A program made the translations under genes and the position numbers. A stretch of 64,000 nt of DNA from JACJXF01 sp964349045. GTDB lineage: Bacteria > Bacteroidota > Bacteroidia > Bacteroidales > GCA-2748055. Of this stretch, positions 55,544 through 64,000 are shown piece after piece. The stretch spans positions 16,253 through 80,252 of the forward strand of contig CAYGFI010000006.1 in assembly GCA_964349045.1 (NCBI GenBank), written 5' to 3'. The number at the start of each line of letters is the position of its first letter. Within the stretch, counting starts at the first letter, position 1. Below the pieces are notes generated by a model. That model searched no databases. It had not been told where the DNA came from and saw only the letters and a program-made list of their open reading frames with translations.

Positions 55544-57055
55544 TTATAAAGAGTCGTTAAAGTCCTTATTAACTTCAGGCATCCTGGAACCTGTTGTTTT
55601 TCGCCACTGATGCAGCATCGTCTTCATCTTTTCAGTCTGTTCGGGCATTTCATCAGAAAGATCTTTTGTTTCTCCAATGTCATTTTTGAGGTTGTATAAC
55701 TCGACTTTCATATACTCAAAACGTTCCACCAGTTTATAGTCTCCCATGCGAACAGCTCCTGCAGGCCCCATAGTGTTAACCTGATGATAGTGAGGATAAT
55801 GAAAATAAATGGCCTCCCGTTCTAAATGTTTACTTTCTCCCGTAATTATTGGCTTCAGACTTACTCCGTCAAGATGTTGCTGAGGCCGCAATGGTAATCC
55901 AAGCATTTCGAGGATTGTTGGATACAAGTCTGTACTAATAACCGGTTCGTTGATTTTTAAACCTGATGTTTTTGCATCCGGCCATTTAATGATCAGTGGT
56001 TCACGGATTCCTCCTTCATACACCCATGCTTTTCCAGCGCGCAGAGGCATATTCGAAGTGGGTGCTTTTGGTCCATTACCTGTTGAAAGGCCTCCATTAT
56101 CTGAGAAAAAAACAACAATCGTTTCATCTTCCAGATTCAATCGTTTTAAACAATTTAGTATACGCCCTACGTTCTCATCCATACTTTCGACCATACAGGC
56201 ATATGCCGCATTGTCCTGATGAGAATGGGCCCAGCTTTGATATTCTTGTACGGCCTCATTACTGGTTTTGTCTAAACCCATTGCCTTTGCTTTTTCCTGA
56301 TACTTGACAAGCTTATCCTTACGTGGCTCAATTGGCGTATGCACCGTGTGGTACCACATGTTAAGGAAAAACGGTTTATCCTTATTCTCTTCAATAAAAT
56401 TAATAGCCCGGTCGGTAAATGCATCAGTAAGATAATCTCCTTCCTTTCCATCCTCCATATCCGGCACATTGGTACTTGGATTTTGCACACTTCTATACGG
56501 AAAATAATACGAACCAGGCTGGCCCATTTTATGTCCGGCTATATTAATATCGAATCCATTGTTTTCAGGATAATTAGTCCGGTCTGTTTCAGTATGTGCT
56601 GCCAGATGCCATTTCCCAATATGTGCAGTAGTATATCCTGCCACCTTTAATGCCTCGGCCAGTGTAATATCTCCGAGCGGCATGTTTCCGACAAGCTCGG
56701 GCGGATTTAATCTATAGGCGGGTCCTTTTGGTCCCGGGATCCCGCTATGGTTTGTCAGGTTAATGCGACTCGGATATTTACCGGTTAAAATACTCGCCCG
56801 GGTTGGTGAACACACCGGGCTGGCAGCATAGGCAGAGGTAAAAAGCACACCCTCTCTCGAGAGTTGATCGACATTCGGGGTTTCATAAAAAGCACTTCCC
56901 ATGCACCCTAAGTCTTTCCATCCCAAATCATCAATCAGAATTAAAATTACATTGGGTTTAGAAGTCTTTTCTTTTCCATTTATGCTATTGTTACGAAACA
57001 ATAATAGTATTGAAAAAATTATAACAGATATTGTTTTTATTCTGTATTTATCCAT
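55544..57055 (-). CDS. Sulfatase (S1 family)
   Basis: Formylglycine sulfatase of 503 residues. Signal-like segment 7-25; metal Asp42-Asp43 in LIDDLGWKDLG; active site Cys82-Ser-Pro-Thr-Arg86 followed by ASILTG; GKWHLA after it. FFSDNGGLS holds the second metal-ligand pair, and RAGKAWVYEGGIREPLIIKWP is typical of the S1 subgroups active on glycans. The canonical Cys/Pro site implies need for a radical maturase, which is not in this window. It lies 24 bp upstream of the wrecked GH29. Confidence 0.93.
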   Translation of the reverse strand: MDKYRIKTISVIIFSILLLFRNNSINGKEKTSKPNVILILIDDLGWKDLGCMGSAFYETPNVDQLSREGVLFTSAYAASPVCSPTRASILTGKYPSRINLTNHSGIPGPKGPAYRLNPPELVGNMPLGDITLAEALKVAGYTTAHIGKWHLAAHTETDRTNYPENNGFDINIAGHKMGQPGSYYFPYRSVQNPSTNVPDMEDGKEGDYLTDAFTDRAINFIEENKDKPFFLNMWYHTVHTPIEPRKDKLVKYQEKAKAMGLDKTSNEAVQEYQSWAHSHQDNAAYACMVESMDENVGRILNCLKRLNLEDETIVVFFSDNGGLSTGNGPKAPTSNMPLRAGKAWVYEGGIREPLIIKWPDAKTSGLKINEPVISTDLYPTILEMLGLPLRPQQHLDGVSLKPIITGESKHLEREAIYFHYPHYHQVNTMGPAGAVRMGDYKLVERFEYMKVELYNLKNDIGETKDLSDEMPEQTEKMKTMLHQWRKTTGSRMPEVNKDFNDSL

Positions 57056-57145
57056 TTTTAAGTCTATCTTACAGGTAAAAGTATTGCTGCTTTTGCATAA
57101 TGGGTAGTTTTACTCTTGTTTTTACTCTATTTATTTCGTAGAATT

Positions 57146-59410
57146 TCAGTTTTCTATAACAATAACATCATTTCTGCGCGATTCCGGTGTGACCTTTAAG
57201 TCAAGCAACTTGCCTTTTTCCACCCGGCCTTCTACCGTGGTGTTGTAAGGGGCATGCATTTTAAACTCGGCGTTCCATTCCTTCGGCCAGGCCGGCAGCA
57301 GGCTGATCTTCTTTCCTTCGCATTGCATCAGCATTTGTTGCAGAGCGATCATGATTACTGATCCCTGGTCCTGGTCCGGAATCCAATCAAAATTCGGCCC
57401 CCAGAAGGCAGGGAAGCGAGGTTCCACTGCGGGAGGAGTTCCAATCGGGGCCCGGTCCTTGACATTCTTCATAAGCAAATCCTTTGCTTCCTGTGTCAGG
57501 CCGAGCATAGCAGCCTGGATCGGATCCTGAGTCCAACCACCGCTACGCTTAATTCTCCGTCGCTGCCATGTTTCCAGCGCAACTTCCAGATCAGGCTTGC
57601 CAATTCCATAGGCACGGTAGGGGAATACGGCATACAGTTCCGGATTCTCGGAATTTTTCAGATCCGAATAAGTGCGTGCCGGCTTGATCCATTTCGTGCC
57701 ATTTTCTTCTCCAAAAGGGATTTCGGGCAGTTCTGAACGGAAGCGTTTCCAGCGATCACGCTGTTCCTGACTGGTCAAGGTTTCTGGCAACTCCAGCAAC
57801 CGGGTCAAAACGGTCTTCAGCCCGACAACGACCGGCAGAGGATCCTCCGCCACATGCCAGGTTTCCAGACTAGCTGCGGGTGAAAAGAGGACTTTGCCCT
57901 GTTCATTGCGTCCGTAATGCTGATCATAAAATTTCATCACCTCATCTGCAATGGGGATTAGCGTTGTCTGGGCGAAGGTCTCGTCGCGGGTGTACTCGTA
58001 GTAGTCGAGCATCATCATGGAAAGTTCATTGCCGCTGTCCCAATAGTAGCGAATGTACGGGTTTGTCGGATACAAACTTTCGTTGCCAATGCCGAAATCC
58101 CCATTTCTGTTTAGTCCCCAAAAGTAGATGGTCTCCGAACAAAAAATTCCCTCATGATTAAAATATGAACGGGTGCGTTCTTTGAGAAGGGGCAGTGCAT
58201 CCCGGTACATTTTCCATAGCGGTTCCATCTGTTCCAGATCGCCGGCATAAAGCATGGGCCAATAAATCAAACGCGTATTCTGGAACCAATAGCAACCGCC
58301 CCATCTTCGGTAATCGTGTCCTTTCTGCTCGCCCCTGTCGTTACCCTGTACGGTAAACAATGAACCGTTAAACTTTATGGGATAAGCACCCCTTCCAGCA
58401 CATGCCTGAATCCAGCGCTGCAATATGTAAGCGCTTGATACTGAATCTGCCTCTGTTGTCCCGCTTGAATAAATATAACTGCGCGCCCAGAAATCTGCCC
58501 ACCATGCTTTATGCTGCTTTCTTGCCTCTTCCGGTGACTCACGTTCAACTGCTGTCCGCTGTTTTTCCATCTGATTGAGCCAGTCGGCCTCCGTTTCAGT
58601 CTGCGCCGTCAGGGCATGGACACGGACATGCAGATTTTTGGTCAGCTCTTTGGTGACAAGCGTTTTTGCATCCTTTGATTCCAGACATTTCCCGGAGATC
58701 AAACCACCAAAGGTGAGATTGATAAGAGGATCGGGGAATTTCCCGCTGAGGTGGCCCAGGTGCTGATTCTTTAAACTCTCTGTAAATATACTTTCTTTAT
58801 TGCGGTGATACCATCTGATGGTCTGTCCATCAGGTGGCAGTAAAGTATCGGGTTCTTTACATTCCTCATAGAAGTGACCGTCTCCATAATGTTCGACTTC
58901 CCTGCTGCGCCAAATTTCAAGGGCTACCTTAGCCTTGAAGGATTTTGAGGCTTTAATCTCCACGTTCACGACCGGTTGGTTGGCATCGATCCAGAAAAGA
59001 ACAGTAGTGTTATTTTCCTTATTAGTGGATGTGATGCTGATACACCCGGTTTTTAGGTCAAGTTCCTGTTTGAAAATGGCACCCTCCAGGAATAAAGGCT
59101 TTTCCAGGCTAACCCGTATGAGGCCGAGTTTCAGGAGCTGCTGCCCGTCACCCCAGGCATCGCTTTTGGAAAGGTAGAAAAGCAGGTCGCCGTTTGGCTC
59201 CACCCAGACATTGGCGGCAAGATCTCCATTACCGATAGGCATTGAGCCGCTTTGATCCGCGCTTGGTGAATCCCACACCACATTGTAGACATCCTGCGAA
59301 ACCATTGCTGCCGGATCAGGCCCGGTAAAGGCAAAGCACAGAACAAGAACTGCAAGTGTGAGTGTTGCTAAAAATCTGAATGTGAGCGTCTTTCTGTAAT
59401 TGACTTTCAT
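57146..59410 (-). CDS. DUF5703-type (alpha/alpha)6 glycosidase-like protein
   Basis: A 754-residue secreted protein. Residues 43-90 match the DUF5703 N-terminal domain (VVWDSPSADQSGSMPIGNGD, YLSKSDAWGDGQQL). The central part is an (alpha/alpha)6 barrel like GH65/GH95 enzymes: YPIKFNGSLFTVQGND, DYRRWGGCYWFQNTRLIYWP, YYWDSGNELSMMMLDYYEY. The C-terminus has LLPAWPKEWNAEFKMHAPY and VEGRVEKGKLLDLKVTPES, shared with GH95-type proteins. No characterised activity is known to me for the DUF5703 group. It lies 23 bp downstream of the GH36 gene and is probably in the same operon. Confidence 0.82.
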   Translation of the reverse strand: MKVNYRKTLTFRFLATLTLAVLVLCFAFTGPDPAAMVSQDVYNVVWDSPSADQSGSMPIGNGDLAANVWVEPNGDLLFYLSKSDAWGDGQQLLKLGLIRVSLEKPLFLEGAIFKQELDLKTGCISITSTNKENNTTVLFWIDANQPVVNVEIKASKSFKAKVALEIWRSREVEHYGDGHFYEECKEPDTLLPPDGQTIRWYHRNKESIFTESLKNQHLGHLSGKFPDPLINLTFGGLISGKCLESKDAKTLVTKELTKNLHVRVHALTAQTETEADWLNQMEKQRTAVERESPEEARKQHKAWWADFWARSYIYSSGTTEADSVSSAYILQRWIQACAGRGAYPIKFNGSLFTVQGNDRGEQKGHDYRRWGGCYWFQNTRLIYWPMLYAGDLEQMEPLWKMYRDALPLLKERTRSYFNHEGIFCSETIYFWGLNRNGDFGIGNESLYPTNPYIRYYWDSGNELSMMMLDYYEYTRDETFAQTTLIPIADEVMKFYDQHYGRNEQGKVLFSPAASLETWHVAEDPLPVVVGLKTVLTRLLELPETLTSQEQRDRWKRFRSELPEIPFGEENGTKWIKPARTYSDLKNSENPELYAVFPYRAYGIGKPDLEVALETWQRRRIKRSGGWTQDPIQAAMLGLTQEAKDLLMKNVKDRAPIGTPPAVEPRFPAFWGPNFDWIPDQDQGSVIMIALQQMLMQCEGKKISLLPAWPKEWNAEFKMHAPYNTTVEGRVEKGKLLDLKVTPESRRNDVIVIEN

Positions 59411-59433
59411 GTCTCTTAAGTTAGATTTACTAC

Positions 59434-61758
59434 TTATCTAATACGTAAAAGTATTGCGGCTTTATCCTGCAATTCAGAAACATTCAAATCCCACAATCCG
59501 TCATTTCTTTTTACAAGGTTTGCTTTCCCTCCCTGCACTGCGGCAATCCGCAGTCCGTCTTCGGCAGCTAGTACCAACTTGCCATCACGCAGTGAAACTG
59601 GTTCGATGGAAATCCAGATTTCAGCTTTTGCTTTTGTAAACGGCGAGGTATTCATACGTATAATATCAGAAATTTCCATGGTTCCCTGCAAAAGATGAAG
59701 GTTGGTGGAAACAATCTGGATCTCGCCGGGCAACACCGGCTTTATAGACAGTAACTGACAAGCATGCGGTTGCAGGCCTTTTATTTCAATTTTATCCTTC
59801 ACTATTCCTTTGTAAGAATCGGTCCAGAAATCAAAAACATGGTATTCCGTATCCAGTTCAAGCGCAAGCTCTTCCATACCCAGATGAATGTCAGCAGCTT
59901 TTTCTTCCCAATTAAAAATGGTGGTGACAGCATATTTCTCCCCAAACTTTTCAATAGGCAGATTCAGGATATTGGGAATGCCTATTCCCGGAGATTCCAT
60001 GTAATTGACAGGAAACGCTGCCTTGCCATACGATGGAAGCGCCTGCGCCAACATCCTTTCACGGTCGGCCGGTAATTTTTCCAGTGAATCTGAAAACATC
60101 ACATAACCCCCTCCCATAAAATTTGCAGTTAGATGGGTTTGAAGCTCTGCATCGGTCAATTGACTTCCAATTTTGCGCATGTTCAGGCAATCGGGATCAT
60201 TCACCCACCAGAGCCGGTGAAAAGGAATATGATGCAAACTTCTCTCACAACCCTTTATTACCGATGGCCAGTTTGGATTAACATCCGGTCCTACCCTTCC
60301 GGCCTGTGCGATCCCAATACAGGGTGCGTAGGGCGATCCTGCACAATTGGCAATAAAGACATCAGGACCAACGGCGTTTCTGATTACTTTATACATGTTG
60401 CGTATGGCTTCAAAAGACGTGATCTTGCGGTTATATCTGTTCGGACCAGGCTCAACATTAAAATCCAGCTTCAGGTATTTGTATCCCCACTCGTTACATA
60501 CAATGTTAAAAATTGAGTCAACATGATGAAGTACTTCCGGATTTGAAATATCAAAAGAATGGGTTTTATACCCCCAATTAATTTGATGGTGTCTGGGTTG
60601 ACCGTTATCCAGCGTATCCACCCACTCCGGATGAATTTTTATAGCTTCTGAATTCTCATGAACAAGTGCAATCGCTACCCAGATCCCCGGAATTATTCCT
60701 CTTTTAGAAACTTCATTCGTCAGGTATTTCATCCCGCTTGGAAAGAATGGACGAAGTGTTGTCCAGTCGCCCGGTAAGGTAAAATAACCATCGTCGAGTA
60801 ACATGAGTTGCAAAGGCAGTACATCCTTCTTTTCTTCAGCTATTTTAGCATAATTTACCACCACATCTTCCGTGATATCGTTATCTATAAAGGGATTGAA
60901 ACCATACCAGGAACACCAGCCACCAAAGGATTCCCCATCGGTTCGGGCATCTACTTCCTTGCCTGTGGCGGACAGCAACTCTTTCATAGATTCTAAAACA
61001 GGATCAAAATTGATGTGTAGCGCTTCCGCATATCCTTTTTCTCCTGATTCCAAATCAATATCTAAATTCACATTTGCAGCAAGATTGATTGCTGAATTTG
61101 ATTTGGCTAATTTTAAAACTCCCCAGGCATGTTTTATTGAGAAACCTAAAACGCCTTGTACATTTGATTCGGAGTTCCACAGCCCCATTTGAAGGCGTGC
61201 ACTAAGCTCGCTTTTCTCTTTTGAAAGCGTTTCTCCAAGCCATAAAAGTTTATCAGTGCTGCCACAAAGCACTCTCCAGTTCTTCCAATTTTCACCGGAA
61301 TGAATTCCATTATCGGTATCCAATAAGCGGAAACCATCAAGGGTAATTTTTTGCTTTTCATTATTTTCAATCCAGGCGTTAATTGTGTGCCAGTTGTTGT
61401 CGGGATAAGTAATTAATTCAAGACCAAACACGATTTTTTTCACTGGATGCGAAAATTTCCATGTTAGCATCTCACCTTTACCAAAGGTAGAGTTGACCTT
61501 GCTTATTTTTATACTTTCTGAATCCATGTCCTTTAACATATGTAATTCACCTTCACATTCAAATCCCGCCGACACATCGGAGAACCAAACATTCCCTGAT
61601 CGCTCATCGTAAATTTCAAAATTGCGGGATTCTTTATCTATCCTGAAACCATTTATTGAATTCTGGGTAAAGCCATGAAAACTTATTATAATCAGAAAAA
61701 AGCTTAATAATATTCCAGCCAGGTTATTCATATGCCATTTCATTTTGTTTAATTTCAT
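59434..61758 (-). CDS. GH36-type alpha-galactosidase
   Basis: Secreted clan GH-D enzyme of 774 residues; the first Met codons (61758, 61743, 61731) are all possible starts before the signal LLSFFLIIISFHGFTQ. The barrel begins near 280 with FGGWCSWYGFNPF. LQLMLLDDGY follows, then YKYLKLDFN with the nucleophile Asp432 and GRVGPDVNP with the acid/base Asp492. WWVNDPDCLN and GGGYVMFSDSLEKL are also typical. The N-terminal sandwich (30-270) and C-terminal beta domain are present. It should hydrolyse alpha-galactosides (or a related sugar), complementing the GH97 gene at 44022. Confidence 0.9.
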   Translation of the reverse strand: MKLNKMKWHMNNLAGILLSFFLIIISFHGFTQNSINGFRIDKESRNFEIYDERSGNVWFSDVSAGFECEGELHMLKDMDSESIKISKVNSTFGKGEMLTWKFSHPVKKIVFGLELITYPDNNWHTINAWIENNEKQKITLDGFRLLDTDNGIHSGENWKNWRVLCGSTDKLLWLGETLSKEKSELSARLQMGLWNSESNVQGVLGFSIKHAWGVLKLAKSNSAINLAANVNLDIDLESGEKGYAEALHINFDPVLESMKELLSATGKEVDARTDGESFGGWCSWYGFNPFIDNDITEDVVVNYAKIAEEKKDVLPLQLMLLDDGYFTLPGDWTTLRPFFPSGMKYLTNEVSKRGIIPGIWVAIALVHENSEAIKIHPEWVDTLDNGQPRHHQINWGYKTHSFDISNPEVLHHVDSIFNIVCNEWGYKYLKLDFNVEPGPNRYNRKITSFEAIRNMYKVIRNAVGPDVFIANCAGSPYAPCIGIAQAGRVGPDVNPNWPSVIKGCERSLHHIPFHRLWWVNDPDCLNMRKIGSQLTDAELQTHLTANFMGGGYVMFSDSLEKLPADRERMLAQALPSYGKAAFPVNYMESPGIGIPNILNLPIEKFGEKYAVTTIFNWEEKAADIHLGMEELALELDTEYHVFDFWTDSYKGIVKDKIEIKGLQPHACQLLSIKPVLPGEIQIVSTNLHLLQGTMEISDIIRMNTSPFTKAKAEIWISIEPVSLRDGKLVLAAEDGLRIAAVQGGKANLVKRNDGLWDLNVSELQDKAAILLRIR

Positions 61759-61811
61759 AGTTGATATAATTTATAAATTCATAGTTGAAAGACAGGAGTC
61801 GGATTCGCTAT

Positions 61812-62966
61812 TTAATGCCACTTAATTTCAGCATCTCTCGTTTCGAGGTTGACCCAAACAGAAGCATGTTTAAATTCACGGCTTAATTTCCATCCGTCTT
61901 TTACCATATCGCCCAATGGTTCTCCAAGTGGCTTATCAAATTCGGGATACCATTCAAGGCAACCATCTTCCATTCGATATCCCCAGTTATAGATTAAATA
62001 GGAATTTTCCTGTGCACCAACTAAGAATGCGGCCAAAGGGAAAGTGATGCTTTTCCTTGCTATTTCTCTTTTCTCTTCCAAAGGTTTTGACATGGCTTCA
62101 CGATCGGTAAATGTAAAGCCAGCCCATCCCTTCAAAACCACCATCTTCCCATTTTTGCCTGCTTTTTCCATCTCGAGAATGTCCTTGAGCATGCACTCTT
62201 TCGAGCTACTCAGAAAATATCCAAAATGTTCAATCATTGCACAATCAGTGTATTCAGGAAAATCAAAAGCGGCACTCCAGGTCGGTGTTGAGCGGATTCC
62301 ATTGTAAACTATCAGGTTGTCATCGCCGATCTTTTCTCTTGTTTCGCGAATAATGTCCTTTAATCCCACTTGCATTGCATTGTACTTTTCTTGCCCCCAT
62401 AGCTCTATATTTGTAGGGCTGGAAACCTGAGGAAATGCATCCATAAATACGCCGTCAGCGCTGCCTTCAACAATGGCTTTGGCGGCAACATCTGTCCACC
62501 AGTCCCTCACTTCAGGATTTGTAAGATCGTATCGTTTCAAATCTCCACTTTTAAAATCCAATTCTCCATCTAATTTTCTTAACCACCATTCAGGATGTTT
62601 TTGATATTCCTCATGGGCTTCATACATGCCATAATCGAGAAAAGTATTCCAGTAAAAAATTACTTTCATTTTGGGATTTAGCTTTTTCAACTGCTGAGCT
62701 TCTTTTTCAATACCCACTTCCGTACTTCCAAATTGCGGACTTGCATGGCCCTTTTCCAGGCAGATAAAGTTAGATCTGGAGCTAACAAACGCTGCTTCTT
62801 CAGCAGTCATCAACACCGACCTTTTTCCAAAATGAAAAGCTACAGGGACTTTATCCCAACTAAATTCAGGATATCGATTTGATTTATTCTGTGCTTCTAT
62901 CTGCTGCTGCGATGTTAAAAGAAACAGGCAGATCAGAAATGGAGCAATTGTTATTTTTGTTTTCAT
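61812..62966 (-). CDS. GHL15-like putative glycosidase
   Basis: A 384-residue secreted TIM-barrel protein, single domain. Signal peptide 1-25. It shares with the 39276 protein the order FSWDKVPVAFHFGK, NFICLEKGHASPQFGSTEVG, WWTDVAAKAIVEGSADGVFMD (Asp176) and GEPLGDMVKDGWKLSREF. Asp176 and Glu71 (CLEKGH) are the best active-site candidates. Family assignment to hypothetical glycosidase group GHL15 is by pattern memory and not certain. It lies 24 bp downstream of the enolase-superfamily gene. Confidence 0.75.
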   Translation of the reverse strand: MKTKITIAPFLICLFLLTSQQQIEAQNKSNRYPEFSWDKVPVAFHFGKRSVLMTAEEAAFVSSRSNFICLEKGHASPQFGSTEVGIEKEAQQLKKLNPKMKVIFYWNTFLDYGMYEAHEEYQKHPEWWLRKLDGELDFKSGDLKRYDLTNPEVRDWWTDVAAKAIVEGSADGVFMDAFPQVSSPTNIELWGQEKYNAMQVGLKDIIRETREKIGDDNLIVYNGIRSTPTWSAAFDFPEYTDCAMIEHFGYFLSSSKECMLKDILEMEKAGKNGKMVVLKGWAGFTFTDREAMSKPLEEKREIARKSITFPLAAFLVGAQENSYLIYNWGYRMEDGCLEWYPEFDKPLGEPLGDMVKDGWKLSREFKHASVWVNLETRDAEIKWH

Positions 62967-62990
62967 AGGTTTTGCATATTCATTTTTTTG

Positions 62991-64000
62991 TTAAAAATCT
63001 CTCACAGATCCGTCATAACCATTGAGTCTTGGCTGCATGGAATTATCATTGAAGGGTATAGCGGCTGCTGCTTCTTCATTAATAGTTACGCCAAGCCCAG
63101 GCTTGTCGGTAGGCAAAGCATATCCATCTATTACTTCAGGGAATGGCCAGGCTGCATCTTTGGAAGAATGATTAGGGCCCAGAATGGAACCGCCTTCCAT
63201 CATAGTGATATTTGGAATGGCCAAGGCAGCATGCAGTGTTGCCATGGACCCTAATGCATTAGCATTGTTGTGTGGAATCAAATTAATGTAATATGTTTCT
63301 GCCATCGCGGCAACTTTCTTCATTTCACTAATACCTCCACAATGGCATATGTCCAGCCGCAGGTATGTGGCATATTGCTTTTCAATCGTTTCCCTGCAAT
63401 CCCATTTATCGTGATAACGTTCACCGATTGCAATAGGAATATCAGTTTTTTCACGAAGGTATTTCAGGGCCTCGGGATTTTCGTGCCGAATTGGGTCTTC
63501 AATAAGGAAAGGATTATAAGGCTTTGCAAGACCGGCAAGTTTGATTGCCCACTGAGGATCATAACGTCCATGACATTCCAGGATCAGGTCAATGTCGTCA
63601 CCAACAGCTTCGCGAATAGTTGCCAAATATTCGATTTGTTGTTTCACGCCGGCTGCATGGTCGTGCAGATCAATGGCATCATAGGAGTGAAATGCCCTGA
63701 AACGTATAGCTGTTATGCCTCTTTCAACCAATTTCTTTGCAGCGTTCGCGGCACTTTCTGCTGTTTGGCCTCCGACAGCACCATAAACACGTACCTTTTC
63801 TCTGGCCAAACCACCCAGCAACTGGTAAACAGGCATCCCGCAAGCTTTCCCTTTTATGTCCCAAAGTGCCTGGTCAATACCAGCCAAAGCCGATCCAGTG
63901 GATGGCCCGCCCCGCATAAATCGCCGCCGGTAACATGTTTGCCAGAGGTATTCAATGCGTTGAGGGTCCTCATTTATCAAATAAGGCTTTAAATCTTCCA
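62991..64000 (-). CDS. Enolase-superfamily sugar-acid dehydratase, cut by the right edge
   Basis: The frame continues past 64000 (coding EDLKPYLINEDPQ at the edge), so the N-terminus is missing. It shows the mandelate racemase/galactonate dehydratase signatures: FMRGGPSTGSALAGIDQALW and DIKGKACGMPVYQLLGG; metal ligands in LECHGR (Glu where Asp is usual), IEDP and GER; and His residues in CHGR and IPHNN, as in D-galactonate and related dehydratases. It lacks a signal peptide in the visible part and should be cytoplasmic. It probably dehydrates an aldonic acid made from a sugar released by the hydrolases; the sugar is not determinable. Confidence 0.85.
   Translation of the reverse strand, partial: EDLKPYLINEDPQRIEYLWQTCYRRRFMRGGPSTGSALAGIDQALWDIKGKACGMPVYQLLGGLAREKVRVYGAVGGQTAESAANAAKKLVERGITAIRFRAFHSYDAIDLHDHAAGVKQQIEYLATIREAVGDDIDLILECHGRYDPQWAIKLAGLAKPYNPFLIEDPIRHENPEALKYLREKTDIPIAIGERYHDKWDCRETIEKQYATYLRLDICHCGGISEMKKVAAMAETYYINLIPHNNANALGSMATLHAALAIPNITMMEGGSILGPNHSSKDAAWPFPEVIDGYALPTDKPGLGVTINEEAAAAIPFNDNSMQPRLNGYDGSVRDF

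Overview
The window reads as part of a Bacteroidota chromosome, most likely a Bacteroidia/Marinilabiliales-type polysaccharide degrader. Two secreted proteins carry C-terminal type IX secretion (T9SS) sorting domains, many proteins have signal peptides or lipoboxes, and intergenic DNA is AT-rich. No tRNA or rRNA gene, CRISPR array, SusC/SusD pair or regulator was found. Practically every host gene is on the minus strand with short gaps, as in one or a few long operons. The only genes on the plus strand are in an IS4-type element and a group II intron.

Layout, left to right. 1-10230: an unknown secreted protein running off the left edge, a T9SS-exported sulfatase, two GH28-type pectinases, an alpha/beta esterase and a second sulfatase. 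10288-24200: a scrambled zone with a chimeric gene remnant, a URO-D-family protein, three GH106 alpha-L-rhamnosidase genes or large pieces, an IS4-type element, a DDE transposase remnant, small duplicated fragments, two stretches of foreign-looking composition and a GH43-like beta-propeller. 23669-27431: a 5'-truncated GH78 rhamnosidase gene split by a group II intron inserted antisense at 24217-26347. 27499-45900: an unknown lipoprotein, a GH29-like lipoprotein, a GH95-type enzyme, an esterase, a GH29 fucosidase, a GH172 (DUF2961) protein, a four-repeat T9SS-exported putative glycosidase, a second GH29 and a GH97. 45865-64000: GH28 debris, a full GH106, a truncated SGNH hydrolase, an unclassified 992-residue barrel protein, a GH28-like enzyme, a wrecked GH29, a third sulfatase, a DUF5703 (alpha/alpha)6 protein, a GH36 alpha-galactosidase, a second GHL15-like protein and an enolase-superfamily sugar-acid dehydratase cut by the right edge.

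Taken together, the predicted activities (galacturonidase, rhamnosidase, fucosidase, galactosidase, sulfatase, deacetylase, sugar-acid dehydratase) would strip a branched acidic heteropolysaccharide rich in galacturonate, rhamnose, fucose and galactose, with sulfate and acetyl groups. A rhamnogalacturonan-like or sulfated algal polymer is the best inference; the exact substrate cannot be fixed from sequence. Family assignments rest on motifs read by eye.

The most striking structural points are: (1) the antisense group II intron whose conceptual removal restores the GH78 reading frame exactly; (2) two decayed copies of a GH106b/URO-D/GH106a block, in which different genes survive in each copy; (3) a 458-bp perfect repeat creating a chimeric reading frame; (4) a shared leader and signal-peptide start upstream of two unrelated T9SS cargo genes; and (5) many genes broken by internal deletion.
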